Shown here: in pieces, positions 23,073 to 33,087 of the stretch | Position numbering within the stretch: the stretch's first letter is position 1 | Layout: each line of letters begins with the position of its first letter | Assembly: GCF_033568475.1 (NCBI RefSeq) | Contig: NC_133121.1 | Coordinates: forward strand, 129,550,375 to 129,614,374 | Length of the DNA: 64,000 nucleotides | DNA from: Henckelia pumila | Lineage: Eukaryota; Streptophyta; Magnoliopsida; Lamiales; Gesneriaceae | Direction of reading: 5' to 3' | Made by a program: the position numbers and the translations under genes | Notes under the pieces: model-generated | The model's database searches: none | What the model was told of the DNA's origin: nothing | What the model saw: only the letters and a program-made list of their open reading frames with translations

Positions 23073-23935
23073 TAGGGTTGGAATAGGGTCGGGACCCGTC
23101 CCGTAAACCCCCTACCCAACTCCCGTCTCGAAAAGAATCGGGAAACTTTTTTTCCTCCCGATCCCATACCCAAAACATTTCGGGACCCGACTATTTGGGA
23201 TCCCGAATGTTCGGTATCCCGTCGGGTAGGGAGAGAAAATCCCGAATTTTTTTTCATATTCAAGATTTCGTTCAAAAATAAAAAAAAAATTGTGATAATT
23301 TTATTAAATATACTATTTAGAAACTTATATTTATAAATAAAAATAAATATTCAACTTAAAACATATAATATTAAAATATTTTGGATAATGTTTCAAAGTT
23401 TTGTTAAGAAAAAAAATGTATCGGATAACTATTAATAAAATGTTCGGATACAATTATTAAATAAATTTTGGTAAATAGATTGTCAAATTAATCTTTTGAG
23501 TCTTGTTCTACATATTTGTTCTAATCAGATAATTATAAATATGAATTAATTAAATTATTAATTTAATTTTTAAAAAAATTACACAAAAATAAAATGGCAT
23601 TTCGTGATTTTACAATTTGATGGTTCAACCAATAAAAATTATGTGAATTAATTTCACAATTAAGTGTTACATGAGTTGAAACCTAATAATATTTAGCTTA
23701 TTATATTAATAATATTAATACAATATATTGTTATATTATTTCGGGACGGGTCGGGAATCCCGTCGGGAATCCCGTCGGGATAAGATTTTATTCCTGATCC
23801 CGCTCCCGATATTAATCGGGATGGGAAAAATCCCGAAAGTTCGGGTCGGGAAAATTTCGGGTTGGGATTTTTTCGGGACGAGAATGGGATGGGATTCGGG
23901 AAGAGTCGGGATTTTGGGAATTTTTGCCGCCCCTA
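23073..23935. mobile_element. Non-autonomous hAT-type element (863 bp)
   Basis: The left end is TAGGGTTGGAATAGGG. The right end, read inverted, is TAGGGGCGGCAAAAATTCCC. It is flanked by a perfect 8 bp duplication GTTTCTAT at 23065-23072 and 23936-23943, the length used by hAT transposases. CGGGA/TCCCG-rich subterminal blocks surround an AT-rich core, and there is no transposase. It sits directly beside the 3' end of the split Helitron. Confidence 0.88.
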
Positions 23936-24076
23936 GTTTCTATGAACCAAAACAGGACATAGCCCATAAATCCTCGATTCCTATTTCGTCTTTAGACTAA
24001 AAACAATTTTTTATTCCCATTTTTGGGAGCCAATTTCAGTTATGGTTCACAATCGATTGTGCATATCTTTCTTATG

Positions 24077-24081
24077 GTATC
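24077..24081. repeat. Target site duplication of the Tat element, left
   Basis: GTATC before the 5' LTR. The right flank at 36232-36236 is GTACC, with one mismatch. Confidence 0.75.
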
Positions 24082-24874
24082 TGATATCCCGGAAGGCGAT
24101 TAGCTCAGCTCATCGATGACCCTAAGCTCCAAAGACTATTATTTGACAAGCTACGATAGAGATAGGGTGTTCAGCCTCGGCAGCTCGGGAGGTTGGGACC
24201 TAAGCCAAGCCCCTTGTTGTAATTCCCAGCTCGGGTCGGGAGCTAAGCTCGGGAGTTTGGGAGCTCGGCCAAGCTTCCCCACCATAATTCTCAGCTCGGG
24301 TCGGGAGCTCAGCTCGGGAGCTCGGCTAAGCTTCCCCACCATAATTCCCGGCTCGGGTCGGGAGCTCAGCTAGGGAGCTCAGCTCGGGAGCTCGGCCAGG
24401 CTCTCTCGCCATAATTCCCAGATCAGTTTGGAAATTTGGGAGCTCAGCTCAGCCCTAAGGGGATTAGGAAGTGAGCTTGGTAGATTTGTTCGGAAACCTT
24501 GGTGAGCTAGCTAGGATGTTAGGATCAGTGTTTAAGGTAAGATTCGGGCGAGATCTTAGCCTAGATATTCGGGATTGTGATCCCGGGATTCTCGGGTTCT
24601 TGATAAGGAAGGTAGGCGTTAAATGCGGAGCTCTCTCCTATAAATACCAGGTTCACTTTCATTATTGGATCCTAATTCTTCACTCGTGTGCAAACACTAC
24701 TCTCTATATTTCGCTATCCTAGCATCTGACTTGAGCGTCGGAGGGGATACGCCGGAACACCTTCCGGCCCCCCATTTACACTCTTGTTTGTGATTTCAGG
24801 CCAGCAGCGGCTCATCATTCATTGGAGGAGTTTCGTTAGCTCATCCAAGGAGATCACATTATTGAGGTATATCA
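24082..24874 (+). mobile_element. 5' LTR of the Tat element
   Basis: 793 bp, starting TGATATCCCGG and ending GGTATATCA. Repeated AGCTCGGGTCGGGAGCTC words fill 24220-24400. A TATA box (TATAAATA) lies at 24639-24646. It is 86 bp longer than the 3' LTR, mainly because of about 70 bp near its end (about 24780-24850) that the other copy lacks. Confidence 0.9.
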
Positions 24875-24914
24875 ATTGGCGCCGTCCGTGGGAAATTGAA
24901 GTTAAGGCGTAGAT

Positions 24915-25754
24915 ATGGCAGGAAGAGGAAGAGGAAGAGGTAGAGGAGGAGGAGTGGGGAATGTGGCGGACATGACTGTGGATCAGCTTAGCCAGTTCAT
25001 CACTCAAACGGTACAAGAGGCCATGGGTCAGAACCCACCACCTCCTCCCCCTCCAGCAGGAGGGCAGCCGAACCAAATGGATGCGATGTGGGAGGAGATT
25101 AGGAGATTGGGCTGGCAGGTTGGAGGTCGGCCTGGGCCTATGCAGAGGGAGAGCCCCTTTTCTCGGGCTATTTTAGATGAGGAACTCCCTGCAAATTTCA
25201 AACAGCCTACTTTAGGGGAGTATGATGGGAGCTCAGATTCGGAAGAGCATTTGGGAAGATTTGAAAATGCAGCTCTGTTACATAGATATTCGGATGCAAT
25301 TAAGTGTCGGGTTTTTCTCACTACTTTAGTGAGGTCAGCTCAACAATGGTTCAACCTCTTACAGCCTGGTAGCATCCGAATTTTCAACGATTTCAGTTCA
25401 GCTTTTCTACACCAATATGCGAGTAGTAAAAAATATTTGAAGACTTCCCTCAGTTTGTTTAATCTGAAGCAATCTGAGGTGGAACCCTTGAGGGAGAACG
25501 TTCAACGCTTCAATACAACAGCTCTGGAAGTGTCTACTGCCACTGTTGACACCTTGGTTAACTCTTTCACTCAAGGGTTGAGGGGAGGAGAATTTTTCAA
25601 ATCCTTGGTCAAGAAACCTCCTTTGACTTATGATGAGCTCCTTGGCTGAGCTGAGAAGTATGTGAATTTGGAGGATGCACAGAGACAGAGAAGGCAGGAA
25701 GGAACATCTGGAAGTAAGTCATGAAGTAAATCAGGACTAAAGGCAGAAGGTAAA
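24915..25754 (+). pseudogene. Tat Gag (first part, two stop codons)
   Basis: Starts MAGRGRGRGRGGG, an Arg-Gly rich N-terminus. After a Pro run comes the retrotransposon gag core (LGRFENAALLHRYSDAIKC, FLTTLVRSAQQWF, FSSAFLHQYA). The frame is cut by TGA at 25647-25649 and TGA at 25722-25724, then goes on in the same frame at 25755. The capsid would package element RNA. Confidence 0.92.
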
Positions 25755-27488
25755 GTGGAAGTTGGGAGAAAGAGGAATGCGGAAGAATCAAGCAGAGGTA
25801 AAGGGCCTTATCCTTATGTACCTCTTTCAGTGATCCTGGAAAAAGCAATGCAGGTATGTGAGGAAAGGCAAGTGCTTGCGAGACCCCGGAATGCTGAAAG
25901 AGGCCCGTGTTTGCCTCCATCTAATAAGTTTTGTGATTTTCATCAAGAATATGGGAATTTCACTAATGACTGCCAGAGGCTAGGGGAGGAGGTGCAAAGA
26001 ATTATTTCTGAGGATGCTCGAATCAGGGCTGAGCTGACTCGGAGAGCAAATCCTCCTCGTCAAGGCCGAGCTCCACAATGGAGAAATCAGAGGAATGAAG
26101 GCGGGGAAAATCAAGGTGATCGTCAAGGAAGAGCTCCTCAAAACGGTCAAGAAGAGAGGGTTCAGCAAATTGCGAATCACCCTCATAGGGGTATGATCCA
26201 TATGATTTCAGGGGGCGCTATGGATGGAGATTCAGGGAGGGCTCGCAAAGCTCACGGGCGTAGGTTGGAAAACTTCAAGGTAAATTCTCAGCTCAGCTGT
26301 CCTAATGATCCGAACATCAATTTTGGAAGGGAAGATTTAAAATATGTGGTGATACCTCATAATGATCCTTTATTGGTCACTTTGACCATAGCCAATTATG
26401 ACGTGGCTCGCATCTTCGTGGATACGGGGAGCTCGGTGAACATTATCTTCAAAGAGGCCCTTGATCAAATGAAATTGGAAGGATTTGAGTTGGATCCAAT
26501 CACCACGGAGTTGTATGGGTTCACGGGTCATGCTTTACAACCCTTGGGACAAATAGTGCTCCCATTATCTCTTGGAAATGGGGAGCAGAGAGTAACCAAA
26601 ATGACTTGTTTCACTGTGGTGGATGCACCATCCTCTTTCAATGGAATATTGGGACGCCCGGCCCTGAGTGATTTCCGAGCTGTGGTTTCCACTTACCACC
26701 AGAAGTTGAAGTTCCCAAGCGGAAAAGAAGTGGGGGTTGTTCGGGGTGATCAAAAGGCAGCTCGGTTATGTTATGTCAACGAAGTAAAGGTTGATGCAAA
26801 GAAAAGTAGGAGGGAGGTAGGAATGGTTTCAATAGGCTGGGCACCAAGAGTGTTTGGTCAAAAAGTGTTTTTTGTGTCTGAAGAAGGTCATGAGAAGGTT
26901 GAGTTAAGTTCTGGAGCTCATGTTGTGAAGTTAGCTGCAGATCTCAGCTCCTCAGTGAAGCAAAGCTTGGTCGATTGCTTGAAGAAGAACAAAGATGTTT
27001 TTGCTTGGTCTGTTTCAGAGCTCCAGGGGGTTAGTGCAGACATTATGGTTAATCGACTCAACATTCTTGCGGAAGCAAGGCCGATAAAGCAAAAGAAGAG
27101 ACACTTTGGACCTGAAAAGGATAAAGTTATTAAGAAAGAGGTGGATGAGCTCCTTAGGGCAGGTCACATTAGGGAATTGCAGTTCCCTACTTGGTTGTCA
27201 AATGTGGTTCTTGTCCCTAAGAGTTCAGGCAAGTGGAGGATGTGTGTTGATTTCCGAGACTTAAATAAGGCGTGCCCAAAAGATTGTTATCCACTGCCTC
27301 GAATTGATCAGTTGGTTGACTCTACGGCAGGTCATCAATATTTGTGTTTCATGGATGCATATCAAGGGTACCACCAAATTCCTTTGGCAGAGGAAGATCA
27401 AGATAAAGTAAGTTTCACCACCTCTCATGGAACTTTCTGTTACAGAGTGATGCCTTTTGGTTTAAAGAATGCAGGGGCTACTTATTAG
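25755..27488 (+). pseudogene. Tat Gag C-terminus, protease and reverse transcriptase (first part)
   Basis: 577 codons in the same frame as Gag. A knuckle-like stretch (CDFHQEYGNFTNDC) is followed by a retropepsin (IFVDTGSSVNIIF, ILGRPALSDF), which keeps the DTG active site, and then by reverse transcriptase (WLSNVVLVPKSSGKWRMCVD, YPLPRIDQLVDSTAG, FMDAYQGYHQI, MPFGLKNAGATY). A TAG at 27486-27488 stops it in the middle of the palm. The YVDD box follows at 27540-27551 in the continuing frame, and a one-base frameshift lies near 27600. Confidence 0.93.
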
Positions 27489-27756
27489 AGACTTATGGAC
27501 AGAGTGTTTGCTTTCCAGGTAGGGAGAAATGTGGAAGTCTATGTGGATGATATCCTGGTAAAGTCTCAAGATGATGAGGGTTTGATTACTGACTTGAGGG
27601 GAGACCTTTTCCACGCTCAGGTCTTACGGAATAAAGCTCAATCCTGATAAATGTGTGTTTGGAGTAAGAGGAGACAAGTTTTTGGGATACATGGTTACTG
27701 AAAGGGGAATTGAGGCTAACTCGGAGAAAGTGCAAGCTATCCGATCCATGTCTCAT

Positions 27757-27764
27757 CCTAGAAA
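27757..27764. repeat. Target site duplication CCTAGAAA, left
   Basis: Perfect 8 bp duplicate of 28198-28205, flanking the MITE inside pol. Confidence 0.95.
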
Positions 27765-28197
27765 TAGGGATGGCAATTTTTCCCGCGGGGAAAACCCGAA
27801 ACGGGGGCGGGTTCGGGGGCGGGTTCGAGGATTTTTTTAAAATCCCCGCAGGGGAGTGGGGAGGGGATGAGGATGCCATCCCCATCCCCGAACCCGCCCC
27901 AATAGCCCTGAAAATATATTAAATAAATAAATAATAATAATAAGCTGAGATTATAATATTATATGTATGTCACTGGATTTATATAAAGAAAATGAGTTGG
28001 AAAAACGAAAATTTCAAGTCGGAATCTGCAATAGGGCACGGGGACAGGGACGGGGATGGGGATTTGATCCCCGCGGGTTTGGGGACGGGGATTCTCCGGT
28101 TAAGCAGGACCGGGGATGGGGACGGGGGTATAATTCGGGGGCGGGGATGGGGACGGCAAACCCATCCCCGCCCCGCCCCGCCCCATTGCCATCCCTA
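27765..28197. mobile_element. hAT-type MITE inserted in the Tat pol region (433 bp)
   Basis: Ends TAGGGATGGCAAT and ATTGCCATCCCTA are exact inverses of each other, with a perfect 8 bp target duplication. Removing it would rejoin pol in the reading sense. It is very rich in CGGGG/CCCCG words and contains G-quadruplex-like runs. It arrived after the Tat element. Confidence 0.95.
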
Positions 28198-29382
28198 CCT
28201 AGAAATCTGCAGGAAGTTCAAAGGTTGGCAGGGAGGATAGCGGCTCTATCTCGGTTCATATCCAGATCAGCTCATAAAAGTTTACCTTTCTTCAGGGTTC
28301 TTCGGAGAGCTAAGAAGTTTGAGTGGGATGCTGAATGTGGGAAGGCGTTTGAGGATCTAAAAAATTATTTAGCCGAACTTCCTGTGTTGGCTAAGGCGGT
28401 TTCGGGTGAACCGTTGTACATCTACCTATCGGCTTTGGAAGGGGCTGTCAGCTCAGTCCTCATCAGACAGGAGGGTACAGTTCAGTACCCCATCTACTTC
28501 TTCTCACACGCTCTTAAGGGTGCTGAGCTCCGGTATTCAGAGGTCAAAAAGTTGGCCCTTGCTCTTGTTATGACGGCCAAAAAGCTCAGAACTTATTTCC
28601 TATCACATCCTATTGTAGTGTTAACTAATAGTCCTATTGGAAGGATATTAACTCATGCTGACATTTCGGGACGATTGGTGAAGTGGACTACTGAACTCAG
28701 CGAATATGATATTCAATATGAACCAAGAGTAGCGATTAAAGCTCAGACATTGACTGATTTCTTAGCTGAAACAAAACACATGGAAGAACAGGGCTTATGG
28801 AAGGTGTATGTTGATGGTTCTTCTAATAGTGAAGGATGTGGAGTGGGGGTGCTGCTGATATCCCCTCATGGAGATGAGATCAGGTTAGCAGTTAGGTTGG
28901 ATTTTCGAGCTTCTAATAATGAGGCAGAATATGAGGCCGTGTTAATTGGCCTCCGAGCAGCTAAGCAAGTTGGAGAAGCTAGGGTACACCTCTACTCTGA
29001 TTCACAATTAGTAGCTCAGCAGGTGAATGGAACGTACGAAGTTAAAAATGAAAAGTTGAAGGAATACATGAGAACGATAGAGGAAGTTCGGGGTCACTTT
29101 GATGAGGTAATGTTTGAACAAATTCCGAGGAAAAGCAATGAAAAGGCCGATTCTCTTGCCAAGATGGCTAGCTCACTTCATAATTGGAAAAACAGAGAGG
29201 TAGTCGTGCAAGTGGAATTAACACCCTCTGCTGAGCTCACACCATTAGCTCAGAAGGGGAGTGACTGGAGAAAAGAGCTCTTGGAATACATGGAGAAGGG
29301 TGAATTACCAAAGGATCCAAAGAAGGCATACCGGTTGAAGCAGAAGAGTCTCCTTTGTGAGGATGGAGGGAGTTCTTTATAA
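28198..29382 (+). pseudogene. Tat RNase H and second (archaeal-type) RNase H
   Basis: After the MITE the frame resumes with the RT thumb and first RNase H (FEWDAECGKAFEDLKNYL, EPLYIYLSALEGAVSSVLI, YPIYFFSHAL). From about 28796 a second RNase H follows (LWKVYVDGSSNSEGCGVGVL, NNEAEYEAVLIGL, LYSDSQLVAQQVNG) with D, E and D at the expected places. The double RNase H is the mark of the Tat branch. A frameshift near 29357 separates it from integrase. Confidence 0.9.
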
Positions 29383-30478
29383 GAGATCATTTTCTGGACC
29401 TCTTCTCAAATGTTTGAGCCCTAAGGAAGCTCATTATGTCCTGAAAGAGATACACGAGGGGTGTTGCGGCAATCACTTGGGTTCTTATTCTCTAGCCCGT
29501 AAAGTGCTCTTAGCAGGATATTTTTGGCCTACTATTCTAAAAGAGGCTCTATCCTTGGTGGCTTCCTGTGATAGTTGTCAGCGACATAGCAGACTTCAGC
29601 GCCAGCCAGCGGCATTAATTAAGGGGATAGTGGCAGCATGTCCCTTTGATCAGTGGGGAATTGATATTGTGGGTCCTTTCCCTCCAGCCCCAGCTCAGAA
29701 AAAATTCTTATTGGTTGCCATTGATTATTTCTCCAAGTGGGTAGAGGCGGAGGCCTTGGCGCGAATTACTGAAGGAGAAGTTCTGAAGTTTCTGTGGAAA
29801 AATATCGTGTGCAGGTTTGGAGTACCTAGAAAGCTCATTTCTGACAATGGAAGACAATTTCAGGGAGCTCGGGTACAAGCCTGGTGTAAAGAGATGAAAA
29901 TTCAACAGCACTTCACATCTGTCCATTATCCTCAAAGCAATGGTCAAGTGGAGGTGACTAACCGGTTTTTGGTGCAAAGTTTGAAGACGCGCTTGGGAAA
30001 AGCCCAAGGAAATTGGGTGGAAGAGCTCCCTAGTGTGTTATGGTCACATCGTACTACACCGAGAATTGGGACTGGAGAGACTCCATTTACTCTGGTGTAT
30101 GGAAATGAGGCAGTCCTCCCAGTAGAGATTGGAGAAGAGTCAGCTCGGATCATTTTCTATGATGAGAAAATAGAGAAAGGAGAATGGAAGACTTCGAATT
30201 TCTGGAGGAAAAGAGAGAAGCTGCTGCCATCAGAATGGAGGCATATAAGAGCAGCTCGATCCTATAATCGTCGGGTGCGCAAGAAGGGATTTCAAGTAGG
30301 AGATTTGGTACTCAGAAGAGTTCAAGATGCGGCTGTAGGGAAGCTTGACCCTAAATGGAAAGGACCATACAAGGTGGTGATGAGGCTCAGTTCGAATGCT
30401 TACTACTTAGAAGATTCAAAGGGGAAGATGCTAAAGAGACCTTGGAGTGCTTACAATTTACGCAAATATTATTCTTAA
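29357..30478 (+). pseudogene. Tat integrase
   Basis: A 373-codon open frame. It has an HHCC zinc-binding part (HYVLKEIHEG, H in NHLGSY, CDSCQRH) and a catalytic core with D in GIDIVGPFP, D in LISDNGRQF and E in QSNGQVEVTN, followed by the GPY-like C-terminus (WKGPYKVV). The domain itself looks unbroken, with the stop at 30476-30478, but it is out of frame with the preceding RNase H. Confidence 0.93.
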
Positions 30479-30585
30479 ATATTGCAAGAACAATTTTCCT
30501 TTCAGTTGTAATTCATGCAAGCTACATTTTACTTTTATCTATAAGCAGTTGTTCTTTCGAAAATATTGATGTAGACATGCCTCAG

Positions 30586-31548
30586 CTCATCACCTTAGTC
30601 ACGCCTTTTAGGCCCCTGACTTTGGTTCAGCTCATCACCTTAGTCATGCCTTTCAGGCCCCTAACTTTGGTTCAGCTCATCACCTTAGTCACGCCTTTTA
30701 GGCCCCTGACTTTGGTTCAGCTCATCACCTTAGTCACGCCTTTTAGGCCCCTGATTTTGGTTCAGCTCATCACCTTAGTCACGCCTTTTAGGCCTCTGAC
30801 TTTGGTTCAGCTCATCATCTTAGTCACGCCTTTTAGGCCCCTGACTTTGGTTCAGCTCATCACCTTAGTCACGCCTTTTAGGCCCCTGACTTTGGTTCAG
30901 CTCATCACCTTAGTCACGCCTTTTAGGCCCCTGACTTTGGTTCAGCTCATCACCTTAGTCACGCCTTTTAGGCCCCTGACTTTGGTTCAGCTCATTACCT
31001 TAGTCACGCCTTTTAGGCCCCTGACTTTGGTTCAGCTCATCATCTTAGTCACGCCTTTTAGGCCCCTGACTTTGGTTCAGATCATCACCTTAGTCATGCC
31101 TTTTAGGCCCCTGACTTTGGTTCAGCTCATCACCTTAGTCACGCCTTTTAGGCCCCTGACTTTGGTTCAGATTATCACCTTAGTCACGTCTTTTAGGCCC
31201 CTGACTTTGGTTCAGCTCATCACCTTAGTCATGCCTTTTAGGCCCCTGACTTTGGTTCAGCTCATCACCTTAGTCACGCCTTTTAGGCCCCTGACTTTGG
31301 TTCAGCTCATCACTTCAGTCATGCCTTTTAGGCCCCTAACTTTGGTTCAGCTCATCACCTTAGTCAAGCCTTTTAGGCCCCTGACTTTGGTTCAGCTCAT
31401 CACCTTAGTCATGCCTTTTAGGCCCCTGACTGTGGTTCAGCTCATCACCTTAGTCACGCCTTTTAGGCCTCTGACTTTGGTTCAGCTCATCACCTTAGTC
31501 ATGCCTTTTAGGCCCCTGACTTTGGTTCAGCTCATCACCTTAGTCACA
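30586..31548. repeat. Minisatellite A: 45 bp unit, 21 full copies plus a part
   Basis: The unit begins CTCATCACCTTAGTCACGCC and is repeated head to tail with only scattered point changes. Since 45 is a multiple of three, the plus strand stays open through the whole array and would read as a 15-residue repeat (LITLVTPFRPLTLVQ). It starts about 110 bp after the integrase stop. Confidence 0.98.
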
Positions 31549-31581
31549 TTTTAACTGAAACACATCTAGTACTTGGAACAT

Positions 31582-32050
31582 AAGCCAGGTCAGGTCGGGA
31601 GCTCATTCAAGCTTTCGGGCAACATAAGCCAGGTCGGGTCGGGAGTTCATTCAAGCTCTCGGGTAACATCAGTTAGATCAGGTCGAGAGCTCATGCAAGC
31701 TCTCAGGCAACATCAGTCAGGGTGGGTCGGGAGCTCATTCAAGCTCTCGGGTAACATCAGTTAGATCAGGTCGGGAGCTCATGCAAGCTTTCGGGCAACA
31801 TAAGCCAGGTCGGGTCGGGAGTTCATTCAAGCTCTCGAGTAATATCAGTTAGATCAGGTCGGGAGCTCATGCAAGCTCTCGGGCAACATCAGTCAGGGCA
31901 GGTCGGGAGCTCATTCAAGCTCTCGGGTAACATCAGTTAGATCAGGTCGGGAGCTCATGCAAGCTTTCAGGCAACATAAGCCAGGTCGGGTCGGGAGTTC
32001 ATTCAAGCTCTCGGGTAACATAAGTCAAGTCAGGTCGGGAGCTCGGCCAA
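31582..32050. repeat. Minisatellite B: 44 bp unit, 10 full copies plus a part
   Basis: Units contain GGGAGCTCATTCAAGC and TCGGGTAACAT. Starts step by 44 from 31582 to 32022. Variants alternate (AAGCCAGG, CAGTTAGA, CAGTCAGG starts), which suggests a higher-order pattern. Confidence 0.96.
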
Positions 32051-32133
32051 GACTCCCTGGCATATTTTCCAGCTCGGCTCGGGAGCTCAGTTCGGCTCGG
32101 GACCTCAGCTCAGCTTGGGAGTTCAGCTCGGTG

Positions 32134-32900
32134 CAGGAGCTCAGCTCACCCTAAGATGTTAGCTTATTTTTGAAATGTTCATTTTACCTCCCTTCAGGGA
32201 GCTCAGCTCAGCTCACCCTCGGGTGTTAGCTTATTTTTGAAATGTTCATTTTACCTCCCTTCATGGAGCTCAGCTCAGCTCACCCTCGGGTGTTAGCTTA
32301 TTTTTGAAATGTTCATTTTACCTCCCTTCAGGAAGCTCAGCGCAGCTCACCCTCGGGTGTTAGCTTATTTTTGAAATGTTCATTTTACCTCCCTTCAGGG
32401 AGCTCAGCTCAGCTCACCCTTGGGTGTTAGCTTATTTTTGAAATGTTCATTTTACCTCCCTTCAGGGAGCTCAGCTCAGCTCACCCTCGGGTGTTAGCTT
32501 ATTTTTGAAATATTCATTTTACCTCCCTTCAGGGAACTCAGCTCAGCTCACCCTCGAGTGTTAGCTTATTTTTTAAATGTTCATTTTACCTCCCTTCAGG
32601 GAGCTCAGTTCAGCTCACCCTCAAGTGTTAGCTTATTTTTAAAATGTTCATTTTACCTCCCTTCAGGGAGCTCAGCTCAGCTCACCCTCGAGTGTTAGCT
32701 TATTTTGGAAATGTTAATTTTGCCTCCCTTCAGGGAGCTCAGCTCAACTCACCTTCGGGTGTTAGCTTATTTTTGAAATGTTAATTTTGCCTCCCTTCAG
32801 GGAGCTCAGCTCAGTTTACCTTCGGGTATTAGCTTATTTTGAAATGTTAATTTTTCTCTCCTTAGGGAGATCAGCTAGGGCCCTCTTCGGGTGTTGGTTT
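32134..32900. repeat. Minisatellite C: 67 bp unit, about 11 copies
   Basis: Units contain GGGAGCTCAGCTCAGCTCAC and TTATTTTTGAAATGTTC. Starts at 32197, 32264, 32331 and so on to 32800 step by exactly 67; the last step to 32865 is 65. Copies drift toward the right end. Confidence 0.97.
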
Positions 32901-33087
32901 ATTTTTAAGTGTTTATGGTGTCTCGTATCATGGAGTTTAGCTAAGCTCGTCTCCAAGGACAATTATTTGGGAATACTTTGAGAATCCCTTTGGTGAGGTC
33001 AGCTCAGAAATAATAGTAATAATAAAACAAGGGCACTCATAATAGCAGAAGGAAATCAAAAGTGTTTACATCCACTAGTACAAAAAA

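Noticed and set aside
24151-24342. Open frames in the Tat LTR around AGCTCGGG repeats
   Set aside because: Repetitive sequence on both strands, not conserved in length between the two LTRs.
30355-31554. Long open frame across the 45 bp array as a gene
   Set aside because: Its length comes from the array unit being a multiple of three; it overlaps the end of integrase in another frame and has no known domain.
30586-32900. Arrays resembling a CRISPR
   Set aside because: Units are joined head to tail without spacers, and the DNA is a plant genome inside a retrotransposon.
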